Shown here: positions 29,200 through 37,570 of the stretch, piece by piece
How positions within the stretch are numbered: position 1 is the stretch's first letter
How the letters are laid out: each line of letters begins with the position of its first letter
Source: Paenibacillus hunanensis
Lineage (GTDB): Bacteria > Bacillota > Bacilli > Paenibacillales > Paenibacillaceae
NCBI RefSeq assembly: GCF_014645615.1
Contig: NZ_BMMB01000004.1
Location: 62,001-126,000, forward strand
Direction: 5' to 3'
Length of the DNA: 64,000 nt
Made by a program: the position numbers and the translations under genes
The notes under the pieces: model-generated
Database searches by the model: none
Seen by the model: the letters and a program-made list of their open reading frames with translations, nothing else
What the model was told of the DNA's origin: nothing

Positions 29200-29944
29200 T
29201 ATTCGTATCCGATTATTATGCGTAAACAGGATGTTTATTTGAATTTCTGGTCTTCAGAATGATGCAAATTAGCTAACATCGGTGTCGAATTTCTTGTAAA
29301 AAGATGTTGATAAATGAGGTGGAAAAACTGACATATGCGATCCTTTACTAAAACAGAGAACTATTTTTGCAATTCCGGTAAAGGTGTTCAAAATAGTACA
29401 AAAGTTTCGGTGAAATTATGTAAGAAAGTGAGGTGATGAAAGTGGAGTGAAAACGATACCCAAAAGTAATATGTATTATTTTTGTTATCACCGCACGGTA
29501 TAACGCCTTAATGCCTTAAAGAAGTAAATAAGACGCCAAATCAAAATGCGAACATACTTTCCCAAATTAGGTCTATAGTCTTTTCATCTACATATGACAA
29601 TAATTTTACAATTTCAGGTTGAAAATTTAAGACATAGAACTAATATTACAGAATTTCGACAGAAATACGATCAAAAAAGGGATAATTAAAACATTTCGAC
29701 AAAATTTCAGCAAAATTCGTAGTCCCAGATTCCTATAAAAAAGCCGGATTTCAAAAAATTGACAAGTAACCCTGTGGATAATGTATGATGTGTTTTGTAA
29801 CTCGGAGATCAGCAAGCACAAGCGATCACAGGTGGTAATTGAGCTGCCTATACAGCACATTACTCAAACGTCACAATTTACTTTTGCAACTCCGTGTATG
29901 ACCGTTTATACATAAGCATGCAGGTGAGAATGGGAGGAATAACG
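29200..29944. other. Long AT-rich upstream region of the sheath operon
   Basis: About 745 bases without a supported gene, strongly AT-rich compared with the flanking genes. It contains a 7-bp inverted repeat (CCTTTAC and GTAAAGG near 29343-29385), a consensus TTGACA near the 3' end, and a long leader before the GTG start at 29945. This is likely the main control region of the locus. Confidence 0.5.
29759..29789 (+). promoter_or_regulatory. Candidate promoter of the sheath operon
   Basis: TTGACA (29759-29764) and TATGAT (29784-29789) are separated by 19 bases, longer than the optimal 17. The only consensus -35 in the region; it lies ~155 bases before the start codon. Confidence 0.45.
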
Positions 29945-32113
29945 GTGGACATTATTAAGCAAACCAACCGTACGATGCTCTTTGAGGAGATTAACCCGGA
30001 AAAGCTTGATCTAATCACGCTGGTTGGAGACGTACGCGGAATCGATAGCTTGAGCGATGATAAAATCAGAGAAATTAATCAGCACTTACTGGTACGTAGC
30101 TTTGATGAATTTTTGAATCGTTTCACCCCGACGGTTTATTCGTTTTTTAATGCTGCGAACCAGAAGGTCGTGTACACACTGAAAAAGCCGGAAGGCATCG
30201 CCGACGATTGCATTTCCGAAATTCGGATCGACCAGAATAATGATTTTCTGAAAATGCTGTTTACGTTGATCGATACGAAGCGAAGTCAGGGCATCACGAA
30301 CGTAGATTTTAAGTTTGAAAATCTACTTGATATGATCTCGCCGAAAAAGGTGATGGATGATATTCGCCAGGTGCGTAAAGAAATCCATTACATGTATGGT
30401 CAGTACGATCAACTGGATGAAGGCGATCCGAAAAAGCTGGAAATGGGCGATAAGCTCAATCAGATGTTCGAGGAAGCGAGCCTGAACTATAACAATGTGA
30501 TGGCTATGCTGCCGCTGGCGATTGAAGATATCAAAACACGCTTGTTGCTTGGCGGTTCGCAGGATGATCAGCAGGCAGAGGAATTCCGAATCGGTATGTT
30601 GAAGATCGGCGACGGTGGCGAGCTGCAAATCGTAGAAGCGCCTAAGGCAGATACAACCGAGCTGATGCTACTGGATGACAATAGCACGAACGAGCTGATC
30701 GCTGTATTTGAGGAAGATTATGAAAGTGTGAGCGAGACGCCATCGATGTACGTGAAGGATTTGGTCGTGCGTACATTCTGTCCGTTACCTGCGGTCAATA
30801 CAGAAGTGGATACGGAGCTCGAAGTACAGAACTACAACACCTATCTGGAATTTTATAAAACGGCGAAGGACGAATTTGTAAAAGCAGTGAAGCCACTGGT
30901 GGAGAAGCTGCTCGGTGTGAAAATGTTCTTCGATCAGTATGCAACGAAAAATCGTGGCATGGCACCAAGCCTGCTCGTGACGAACACCAAGCTGGATCTG
31001 CTCGTGAAGAGCACGAACGCACCGCGTCTGGAAACGTATTTGAATACAGTCAACTCGAAAAATGATTTTACCGATACGGTCTGGTTTGGTATCGTGCCAT
31101 CGATCGAGCTGGAAGCCTCCAACAATGTGCGCGTGAGCCGTGCCCGTTTCAAAGGCACTGAGAAATCGCTGCGTCAGGATGGCAACACGCTGGAATCTTT
31201 ATCCATGCTGCTGCAAATCGTCAAAAACTACAAAGTGCAGCTATTCTTTAACTTTGAATCCGGTGAGGAAACGACATTTAACCATGTCGCTACTTCTGGC
31301 ATTGATAACTTTATCGACAAATGCACACCGCTGCTGCGTCAGGATTATAGCGAATTTGCGATTCCGTGTCTGCCGAACTTTACGATCATTCCGAAGGACA
31401 AATCGGGAGTTATTATCGATAGTCGGATGATGCGTACGGAAGCTGGTGTAGAGCTGTCCCGTGAGAAAGAGGATATTTTGAAGCTGTGGATCGAGGGTGT
31501 GTATGTAGGAGCCGCTTATGTGGCTGCTGGATTAACCGCTGCGTACCAATGCCCGGAATATTTGAAGGAGCATTTCAAGCAGGTACAGCGTGATGCACCA
31601 GGTGTACGCTTTGATATTGAGTCTGGCGATAATAGCCTGCGCTTTGTAACAACGATGGCTAAAGAAATTACAGGCTTCACCAACAGCATTAAGGATTCGA
31701 TCAATCGCAGAAACTTCGGCTTTGTCTTTTCCTCGGAAAATGCACAGCTGCTCGGCAAGGACATTCGCCGCATTACCGTATACAAGGCAAGAAGTCTGGC
31801 AATGTCGGAGGATGGCTTTGATTCCATTTACAAAACGCTGGTCAGCACGTATGTGGAGCGCATTTTACGCTTCCAGACGAGCGATTTCAAATACGAGAAT
31901 ATCGTGAAGTTTTTCAGCAACAACCCAAGTAGTCAAAAAAGCCTCTGGCTTGGCGCGAAAGGCTCGGTCAACTCGATCGTGCAGGATGGCGACGATCTGA
32001 ATTATCTGATCGACGAAAAGAACAATTTGTGCAATATCGATCTGATGTTCAATGGCAATGTGAAGAATCTCGAAGTAACGATTACCAAAGCAACCAGTGC
32101 TGCCCGTGCATAA
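29945..32113 (+). CDS. Candidate contractile-sheath protein (fused TssB/TssC-like)
   Basis: A 722-aa acidic protein without signal or membrane segments. I do not recognise a named family with certainty. The N-terminal part (about 1-230) has a small-subunit-like segment (LVRSFDEFLNRFTPTVYSF) and helical stretches. The C-terminal part (about 280-722) has patterns reminiscent of VipB/TssC or phage sheath cores: LGVKMFFDQYATKNRG, IPCLPNFTIIP and ILKLWIEGVYVGAAYVAAGL. It directly precedes the tube-like gene, the usual sheath-tube order. GTG 29945 follows GGGAGG by seven bases; the upstream in-frame ATG at 29894 has no site. Sheath identity is an inference. Confidence 0.5.
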   Translation: MDIIKQTNRTMLFEEINPEKLDLITLVGDVRGIDSLSDDKIREINQHLLVRSFDEFLNRFTPTVYSFFNAANQKVVYTLKKPEGIADDCISEIRIDQNNDFLKMLFTLIDTKRSQGITNVDFKFENLLDMISPKKVMDDIRQVRKEIHYMYGQYDQLDEGDPKKLEMGDKLNQMFEEASLNYNNVMAMLPLAIEDIKTRLLLGGSQDDQQAEEFRIGMLKIGDGGELQIVEAPKADTTELMLLDDNSTNELIAVFEEDYESVSETPSMYVKDLVVRTFCPLPAVNTEVDTELEVQNYNTYLEFYKTAKDEFVKAVKPLVEKLLGVKMFFDQYATKNRGMAPSLLVTNTKLDLLVKSTNAPRLETYLNTVNSKNDFTDTVWFGIVPSIELEASNNVRVSRARFKGTEKSLRQDGNTLESLSMLLQIVKNYKVQLFFNFESGEETTFNHVATSGIDNFIDKCTPLLRQDYSEFAIPCLPNFTIIPKDKSGVIIDSRMMRTEAGVELSREKEDILKLWIEGVYVGAAYVAAGLTAAYQCPEYLKEHFKQVQRDAPGVRFDIESGDNSLRFVTTMAKEITGFTNSIKDSINRRNFGFVFSSENAQLLGKDIRRITVYKARSLAMSEDGFDSIYKTLVSTYVERILRFQTSDFKYENIVKFFSNNPSSQKSLWLGAKGSVNSIVQDGDDLNYLIDEKNNLCNIDLMFNGNVKNLEVTITKATSAARA

Positions 32114-32143
32114 AGCGGCGGCTGGTCGGCAGTTAGGAAGTAC

Positions 32144-32194
32144 GGGCAGGTATGCTGTAACGTGAGGATGAATCATCATCCGGCATTCCTGCCC
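32144..32194 (+). other. Two-tier hairpin between sheath and tube genes
   Basis: GGGCAGGTATGCTG pairs with CGGCATTCCTGCCC, and inside it GGATGA pairs with TCATCC. It is followed by CGGGCTTTCTTTTC, a weak T tract. It may partly terminate or protect the upstream message. Confidence 0.6.
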
Positions 32195-32509
32195 ACCTTC
32201 CGGGCTTTCTTTTCGATCCATGACTGAAAAGGAGGTGCCGACCGTCCTGTACATACTTCATCATAATCAAAATGATGATAACAACGAGTTGACGATGATC
32301 TGATTAGTGCGCAATTGTAGCATGGAGGCAGCTTGGAGAATATGCTTTAGAGCAATCTCCTCCGTAGTCTGTCCCATTTCCCACACTATTCTCGAACCAG
32401 TCGTCACGAGGCGTTATGTACAGTAGCAAGGTATGTTAGGAGCGGCTCCATAGGCTCCGTTCCTTTACATAAAAAATAAAAAAAGTACTTATTCCAAGGA
32501 GGAACACAA
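32195..32509. other. Leader of the tube-like gene
   Basis: About 315 bases without a gene. A small hairpin (AGGAGCGG with CCGTTCCT, about 32438-32464) and an A-rich stretch precede the strong CCAAGGAGG ribosome site at 32495-32503. Confidence 0.45.
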
Positions 32510-32935
32510 ATGGGTTTCACACTCAAAGTAGAAGGCGCAGAAACAATCGAGCTGGGTCTGGACAACATTCAAACAGTCGTATATGACACGGATACACCGG
32601 ATGATTCCAACGCACGCTCTACCGATGTGGGCTCCACGCTGCGCATCACAGGCAAAATTCTTACAGCTACGGATGGTGACAAAGCAGATGACACGATGAA
32701 GCTGGCAACCTGGTCGCTCGTTCCTGCTGAAAAGGCAGACTGCTATCGTAAAGTGACGCTGGAAGTCATTTCTGCGGATCAAGTGGTACGTAAAATCTAT
32801 TTCCCGAACGCATTTGTTGTTGATTATAACGAGCGTTTTGGTGATGTAGAAGGCGTTGGTCAATTCAGCCTGTTCATTAAGCAAAAGAAAGACAAAACCG
32901 AGCTTGCCAAAATCGAGGGCGGTTACGCTAACTAA
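32510..32935 (+). CDS. Candidate tail-tube (Hcp-like) protein
   Basis: A 141-aa beta-rich protein of the size of phage tube and Hcp proteins, without signal or membrane segment. Features compatible with that fold are the opening GFTLKVEGAETIELG, a central helix-like stretch, and the ending FPNAFVVDYNERFGDVEGVGQF, where Hcp-type proteins have an extended strand. A very strong ribosome site and its own long leader suggest high expression, expected for a polymerising subunit. It follows the candidate sheath gene. Assignment rests on size, pattern and position. Confidence 0.5.
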   Translation: MGFTLKVEGAETIELGLDNIQTVVYDTDTPDDSNARSTDVGSTLRITGKILTATDGDKADDTMKLATWSLVPAEKADCYRKVTLEVISADQVVRKIYFPNAFVVDYNERFGDVEGVGQFSLFIKQKKDKTELAKIEGGYAN

Positions 32936-33007
32936 GAAGCGATCTACCAGAGCCGTGCAGCCGCGCGGCTCTACCCTCTACTCCAGTGCAAAGAAGGGAC
33001 GTCCTCC

Positions 33008-33442
33008 ATGAGCAATTGGTATCAGGTACTCGGTGTAGCTCCCGAAGCCGATGCAGCACAGATCAAGCAGGCTTATCGCAAGCTAGCCAAGCAGCATCAT
33101 CCCGATCGCAATCAGGGAAGCGCTGATGCAGCGCAACGCTTCAAGCAGATTCAGCAAGCCTATGAAACACTGGGTGATGAACAGAATCGCACTCGATATG
33201 ATGAATCACTAAAACGAACCACTTCCGAACAACGTCAGTCCAGAGCAACCGCTGCTAACGGAGAGCGCACTCGCACGACGGCACGTCCAGACTTCGATCC
33301 GCGTGATGTACAGACGCAGTTTGAACGCTTTTTTGGCTTTACGACCAATGGAGAGAAAAAGGAAGACACCGGTAATAAAACAAGCAAAAATCCGCTGGAC
33401 ACCTCACAGCTTTTTGATCGATATTTTGGGAAACGTCAATGA
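33008..33442 (+). CDS. J-domain (DnaJ-type) co-chaperone
   Basis: A 144-aa protein with an N-terminal J domain (residues ~3-68) containing the intact HPD motif in QHHPDRNQ (about residue 29). It has no zinc-finger or classical C-terminal substrate-binding domain; the rest is Thr/Arg/Lys-rich and ends DTSQLFDRYFGKRQ. J domains stimulate Hsp70 ATPases. The Hsp70-fold protein at 39661 in the same locus is the obvious partner candidate. No grpE gene is present. Confidence 0.9.
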   Translation: MSNWYQVLGVAPEADAAQIKQAYRKLAKQHHPDRNQGSADAAQRFKQIQQAYETLGDEQNRTRYDESLKRTTSEQRQSRATAANGERTRTTARPDFDPRDVQTQFERFFGFTTNGEKKEDTGNKTSKNPLDTSQLFDRYFGKRQ

Positions 33443-33473
33443 AGCTCAGTCTGGCAATGGAGGTTGTACATAT

Positions 33474-34010
33474 ATGAAATCCGAGAGAACCGCAGCATTA
33501 TGGAGTGTCGATATCAGTATTGCCGTCCTGTCACTGGCAACGATCATCTATGTGTTTATGACACCTTCAATTGTACTTCGAATACTCGTTGTTCTGATGA
33601 TCATAGCGGCTATAGGCTGGTTAATCTACGATCGCTGGGTTAAGGACAAGCACGAGGTAGCCGTGTACGAGCCGATTCGTGAAATCATTCTGATTGATGA
33701 ATTCGGAGAACGGATTAAGGGCTGGGATATTGTTGGTGAAACGAGCATGCTGATCGGCAAAAATACACGTCATAACCGTGTGGATATCGATCTGTCTGGC
33801 AGTGATTATGCCTCGCTGGTGAGTAGCCAGCATGCGGTATTGAATTGTGTGAATGGTCTCTGGTATGTAGAGGATGCTGATTCCAGCAACGGAACGGGGA
33901 TTCGTCCAGCGACAGAGAACAAATCCAATAAAATCGAAATTGGACGTCCCTATCCGATTGGACCCGGGGATGTTTTATATATTGCCAATACGAGATTGCT
34001 CGTAAATTGA
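33474..34010 (+). CDS. Membrane-anchored FHA-domain protein
   Basis: A 178-aa protein. Two predicted membrane helices (about residues 12-31 and 36-52) are followed by a cytoplasmic FHA domain (about 80-178) with the phosphothreonine-binding features IGKNTRHNRVDIDL, SSQHAVL and SSNGTGI. ATG 33474 follows GGAGGTTGTACATAT; the open frame extends back inside the J-domain gene but without a ribosome site. FHA domains bind phosphothreonine, so this is a likely target reader of the locus kinase. Confidence 0.85.
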   Translation: MKSERTAALWSVDISIAVLSLATIIYVFMTPSIVLRILVVLMIIAAIGWLIYDRWVKDKHEVAVYEPIREIILIDEFGERIKGWDIVGETSMLIGKNTRHNRVDIDLSGSDYASLVSSQHAVLNCVNGLWYVEDADSSNGTGIRPATENKSNKIEIGRPYPIGPGDVLYIANTRLLVN

Positions 34011-34028
34011 TACTGGGAGATGACAACG

Positions 34029-34565
34029 ATGAGTTTAACAAGATGCCCCAATGGACATATGTTCAGCACAAGAAGACACGGCAGCACCTGCCCTTATTGC
34101 AATACAGTAGTCGCTATGGAAACGGGAACAGGTGGGGCGCGTCCGGTCGTTCGCATTCATGAGGAAGAAGAGAAGACAATGCCTTATCTCGGCGAAACAG
34201 TGGGCATCCATCCGGTTACAGGTTGGCTCGTCTGCATTGAAGGGCCGCAGCTGGGTCAGGATTATCGCATTATGGCGGAGAAGAATTTTATCGGTCGTGC
34301 GGAAGAAATGCATATCCGTATTATCGGCGATAATGCCATTTCCCGTCGCAATCACGCGGTGATCGTATACGATCCGAAAAAGCGCAATTTCTATCTGCTT
34401 CCGGGTGATGCTTCCGGTCTGGCTTACCATAACAACGAGGCGGTCTATTCGCCAGTTGAGCTGAATCCATATGATGTACTTCAGCTTGGTCACAGTAAAT
34501 TTATTTTCATTCCGCTGTGTGGTGCCCATTTTGAATGGGAAAATAACGCTCTCGTCGCTGAATAG
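34029..34565 (+). CDS. Zinc-ribbon and FHA-domain protein
   Basis: A 178-aa protein. A short N-terminal zinc ribbon (CPNGHMF and CPYC, about residues 6-24) precedes a linker and an FHA domain (about 75-175; FIGRAEEMHIRI, ISRRNHAVIVYD, GLAYHNNE). The canonical SSNG is replaced here by SGLAYHN, so phosphopeptide affinity may be altered. ATG 34029 follows GGGAG by nine bases. It lies between the membrane FHA gene and the PP2C gene. Confidence 0.82.
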   Translation: MSLTRCPNGHMFSTRRHGSTCPYCNTVVAMETGTGGARPVVRIHEEEEKTMPYLGETVGIHPVTGWLVCIEGPQLGQDYRIMAEKNFIGRAEEMHIRIIGDNAISRRNHAVIVYDPKKRNFYLLPGDASGLAYHNNEAVYSPVELNPYDVLQLGHSKFIFIPLCGAHFEWENNALVAE

Positions 34566-34577
34566 GAGGGTGAGCTT

Positions 34578-35462
34578 ATGAGCGCAATGGCAACGCCTTA
34601 TATTGTATTCGTCTGTGCCTGTGCCATTCTAGGTGGACTGCTGGTGCTACGTCATCGGCTGGCATTACAAACGAATGGCATATCGCTATATGTGAATGAT
34701 ACCGGATTACCGATGGACAGCGTACAGATTGGCAACGGTCAGATGATTGGAACACGTCCAGAGCAGGATGATTATTTTGCCAGTCAGACGACATCCGTGG
34801 GAACGCTGGCTGTGCTTGCAGACGGTATTAGTGGTCTGGATCATGGTCGGATGGCAAGCACACTGGCAGTTACGACCTTTATGAAGGATTATGAGCAGGT
34901 GCAGGAATATCGTCAGATTCCAGATTATATGGAGGAGGCGGCATTTGCGAGTAATCGAGAGATTGTGCAGCAGCTCAAAGGCAATCATGGTGGTACAACG
35001 CTCGCAGCCGTTGTGCTGACTGGACGACATTTATACTGGGGCGCAGTCGGCGATAGCATTATTACGATCTTCCGCAACAGTAGCTTTATTCCGGTTAATT
35101 CGATGCATACGTTCGGCGCAGCCGTTTTACAGCAAAAGGTATTATCTGGTGAGATGACACGTCAGCAGGCAGATAGCAGTCCGCAGCGCAAGCAATTGGT
35201 GAATTATCTTGGCTATGAAGGCTTTGATCATATGGAGATTTGCGATACACCATTTGTACTGCGTCCGGGGGACAAGGTATTGCTATGCAGTGACGGCATT
35301 TATGATGCCTTAACCGAGGTGGAGCTGGAAGCGATTTTGAAGGCGGAATTGACACCACAGGATGCCGCCGATCGGATTATCGAAAGTATTCAACAAAAAC
35401 AACTGAAGCATCAGGATAATGCGACAGTCATTATTATGGAGCATGGTGTGAGCGGGAGGTAG
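34578..35462 (+). CDS. PP2C-type Ser/Thr phosphatase, membrane-anchored
   Basis: A 294-aa PP2C phosphatase with an N-terminal hydrophobic segment (about residues 5-22) and the catalytic domain after it. Metal-binding motifs are intact: PEQDDYF, LADGISG, GAVGDS, LLCSDGIYDAL and HQDNATVI. It follows a GGAGGGTGAGC ribosome site. It probably opposes the locus kinase, as PppA opposes PpkA in type VI secretion. The degenerate PP2C gene starts three bases after its stop. Confidence 0.9.
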   Translation: MSAMATPYIVFVCACAILGGLLVLRHRLALQTNGISLYVNDTGLPMDSVQIGNGQMIGTRPEQDDYFASQTTSVGTLAVLADGISGLDHGRMASTLAVTTFMKDYEQVQEYRQIPDYMEEAAFASNREIVQQLKGNHGGTTLAAVVLTGRHLYWGAVGDSIITIFRNSSFIPVNSMHTFGAAVLQQKVLSGEMTRQQADSSPQRKQLVNYLGYEGFDHMEICDTPFVLRPGDKVLLCSDGIYDALTEVELEAILKAELTPQDAADRIIESIQQKQLKHQDNATVIIMEHGVSGR

Positions 35463-35465
35463 CCT

Positions 35466-37220
35466 ATGAGAAGAGAAAACAGTGATGTAAAGACAGCTTT
35501 CGTCTCGGAGGCAGGCTCTTTGCTCGATAATCGGGATTATTTTGCTTATACCGAGCTGGATGATCGCGCCTGTTATGTAATCGCTGACGGGCTGGATGAG
35601 GACGATCAGCAGCGTAGCGCCGAGATGGCGGCGAAGATCATTTTAGAGAATTTTATGGAAAAGCCGAGCCTGTCGCGCTGGCGCATTCGTCGCTGGCTCA
35701 AGGAAGCACATGAAACGCTCAAATTCGAAAGTCGGCGTATGCGTCTCAAGGCAAGTCTGCTCGTGATCGTGACCGATTATACCAAGTATGTGTGTGCATC
35801 GAGTGGTAACGCACGCTTACTTCATCTACGCAATGGACGTCTGCTGGTGAAAAGTCATGATCAGAGTCTGGCACAGCTGATGGCAGACCGCGGCAAGCTA
35901 GCACCCGATAAAGTGTATCATCACGAGGAAAGCAGTAATTTGATGGAATATATCGGTAAGCCAGAGCAATTCGGTATGTCCTTTATTCGCAAAACTCGCA
36001 TGATGGACGGAGATGTGCTATTGCTGACAACTGCCGGGCTGTGGAAAGGCCTGGATCAGACCGAGATTGCTGATGCGCTGGCAGAATCGCAGGACCCACA
36101 GACATTCGCCGATACACTGGAGGATGTACTGCTGAGCAAGCAGGCATACCATTATGACAACTATACCGCTGCAGCTCTTTACATAAATAAGGTCTATCAG
36201 GACGACCCGAAAAAGAAAATGCGCATCATTCGCCGTATTCTGATTGCGGTACTTGTCTTTTGTGTTCTCGGCGGAGGGGTATGGTGGGCAACATATCGCA
36301 GCATCGAGCGCAAAGCCGAAGCTGCCGCCAATCTGGTTGAATATCAGCAAACAGGTGATCAGTACACCCAGCAGGGCGATTATGAAAAAGCGCTCAAATC
36401 GTACAGCGAGGCACGCAACGCTGCAATCAAAATCCGTGACCGACTGCACCGGGCTACACTGGGTGACAAAATGAAGATCGCCCAATCGCTCGTTGATGGC
36501 GATGGCTATCTCAAGCAAAAGGAATATGATCAGGCGATTACCAGCTACAAAGCCGCGCGCCAGCAAGCCGAGAATTACCCGATTTTCAGCCAGACGGATA
36601 TTCAAAAACGACTGGATCAGACGGAAGCCTTTGAAAATGTAAACGAAACCGTACAGCAGGCAGACCTCAAATTCCAATCTGGTGAATATAGCGCTGCTAA
36701 AAAGCTATACGAGCAAGCCAACAAGGAAGCGACTCAGGTCGCTTATACCGACGCTCAGAAGGATGTCACCACCAAGCTAAATGACACACAGGCCAAGCTC
36801 GACACGATTCAACAGCAAACTCAGGAGCTGCGTGCCGAAAAACAGGAAAAACGAGGCGATAAAGCCCTCGACGCGGGTAACTACGAGCTTGCCGTTACCG
36901 CTTACGATGATGCACAGGGCATCTATCAGGACATCGACAAACTGGAAAAAGTGCTATCCATCGAACGCAAAATCAGCAAAGTCGAGGAACAACAAGACAA
37001 ACGCGCCGAAGCCGCTATCGCCGCCCAAAACCAGGCAGCCCAGCAAAACGCCGCTATGAACAACATGCTACCACCAGCATCCAGCAACAACGAAACAACC
37101 GGCACCCTAAACGGCACAGGCACAACCGCAGCTAGCCAGGGAACAAGCAAGCCCGCCCAGGAGTCCAACTCAACCGACTCCACAGGCATCACCGACAGCG
37201 GCGTAGCTAACGGCTCGTAA
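35466..37220 (+). CDS. Degenerate PP2C domain, transmembrane helix and TPR repeats
   Basis: A 584-aa protein. Residues ~10-240 match the PP2C fold but with altered metal ligands: ADGLDED is retained, the GDS motif reads GNA and the SDG motif reads TAG, while DNYT remains. It is therefore likely catalytically weak or inactive. One transmembrane helix (about 257-277) is followed by four TPR-like repeats (GDYEKALKSYSEA, KEYDQAITSYKAA, GEYSAAKKLYEQA, GNYELAVTAYDDA), a coiled coil (about 420-530) and an Asn/Thr/Ser-rich tail. The TPR part would lie outside the membrane. A scaffold role is an inference. Confidence 0.8.
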   Translation: MRRENSDVKTAFVSEAGSLLDNRDYFAYTELDDRACYVIADGLDEDDQQRSAEMAAKIILENFMEKPSLSRWRIRRWLKEAHETLKFESRRMRLKASLLVIVTDYTKYVCASSGNARLLHLRNGRLLVKSHDQSLAQLMADRGKLAPDKVYHHEESSNLMEYIGKPEQFGMSFIRKTRMMDGDVLLLTTAGLWKGLDQTEIADALAESQDPQTFADTLEDVLLSKQAYHYDNYTAAALYINKVYQDDPKKKMRIIRRILIAVLVFCVLGGGVWWATYRSIERKAEAAANLVEYQQTGDQYTQQGDYEKALKSYSEARNAAIKIRDRLHRATLGDKMKIAQSLVDGDGYLKQKEYDQAITSYKAARQQAENYPIFSQTDIQKRLDQTEAFENVNETVQQADLKFQSGEYSAAKKLYEQANKEATQVAYTDAQKDVTTKLNDTQAKLDTIQQQTQELRAEKQEKRGDKALDAGNYELAVTAYDDAQGIYQDIDKLEKVLSIERKISKVEEQQDKRAEAAIAAQNQAAQQNAAMNNMLPPASSNNETTGTLNGTGTTAASQGTSKPAQESNSTDSTGITDSGVANGS

Positions 37221-37365
37221 TCCTAACCTAAACAAACAAGCGTAATCACCTACATCATCGCATTCTAAAGCTACCTATTCATAAAACCAGTAATCCAAAA
37301 TCTTTTCCCAACAGTTCAGCTTTCCAAAGCCCTTGACCTTGCCCTTAAATTACCGCCCCACCCAA

Positions 37366-37563
37366 GCCTTTGGAAACTGAACATGGCGCATATGCACGGA
37401 GCGTAGGGAAGAGAATAGGGGATAAGGACGACTTTGGAGGTGCGAGAATCTACATTCCATCCTACTCCGTAGATTCTCGCACCTCCACCCGAGTCCGTTC
37501 CCCTATCTCTTCCCGGAGCGGCTCCCTGCATATGAGCGCCAAACCATGTCATTCCCAAAGGAG
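37366..37563 (+). repeat. Long-hairpin dispersed repeat, copy 3, reaching the next ribosome site
   Basis: The most complete copy. The core AAGGACGACTTTGGA lies at about 37424. The apical stem GGAGGTGCGAGAATCTAC pairs perfectly with GTAGATTCTCGCACCTCC. GGGAAGAGAATAGGGG pairs with CCCCTATCTCTTCCC. Outer GCATATGCA pairs with TGCATATG, and CCTTTGG (37367-37373) pairs with CCAAAGG (37555-37561), which overlaps the AAAGGAG ribosome site of the gene at 37571. Confidence 0.8.
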
Positions 37564-37570
37564 CCCCCAA

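Noticed and set aside
37370..37570. In-frame extension of the 446-aa gene through repeat copy 3
   Set aside because: The extra residues come from the hairpin repeat; ATG 37571 has an AAAGGAG site and a natural N-terminus.
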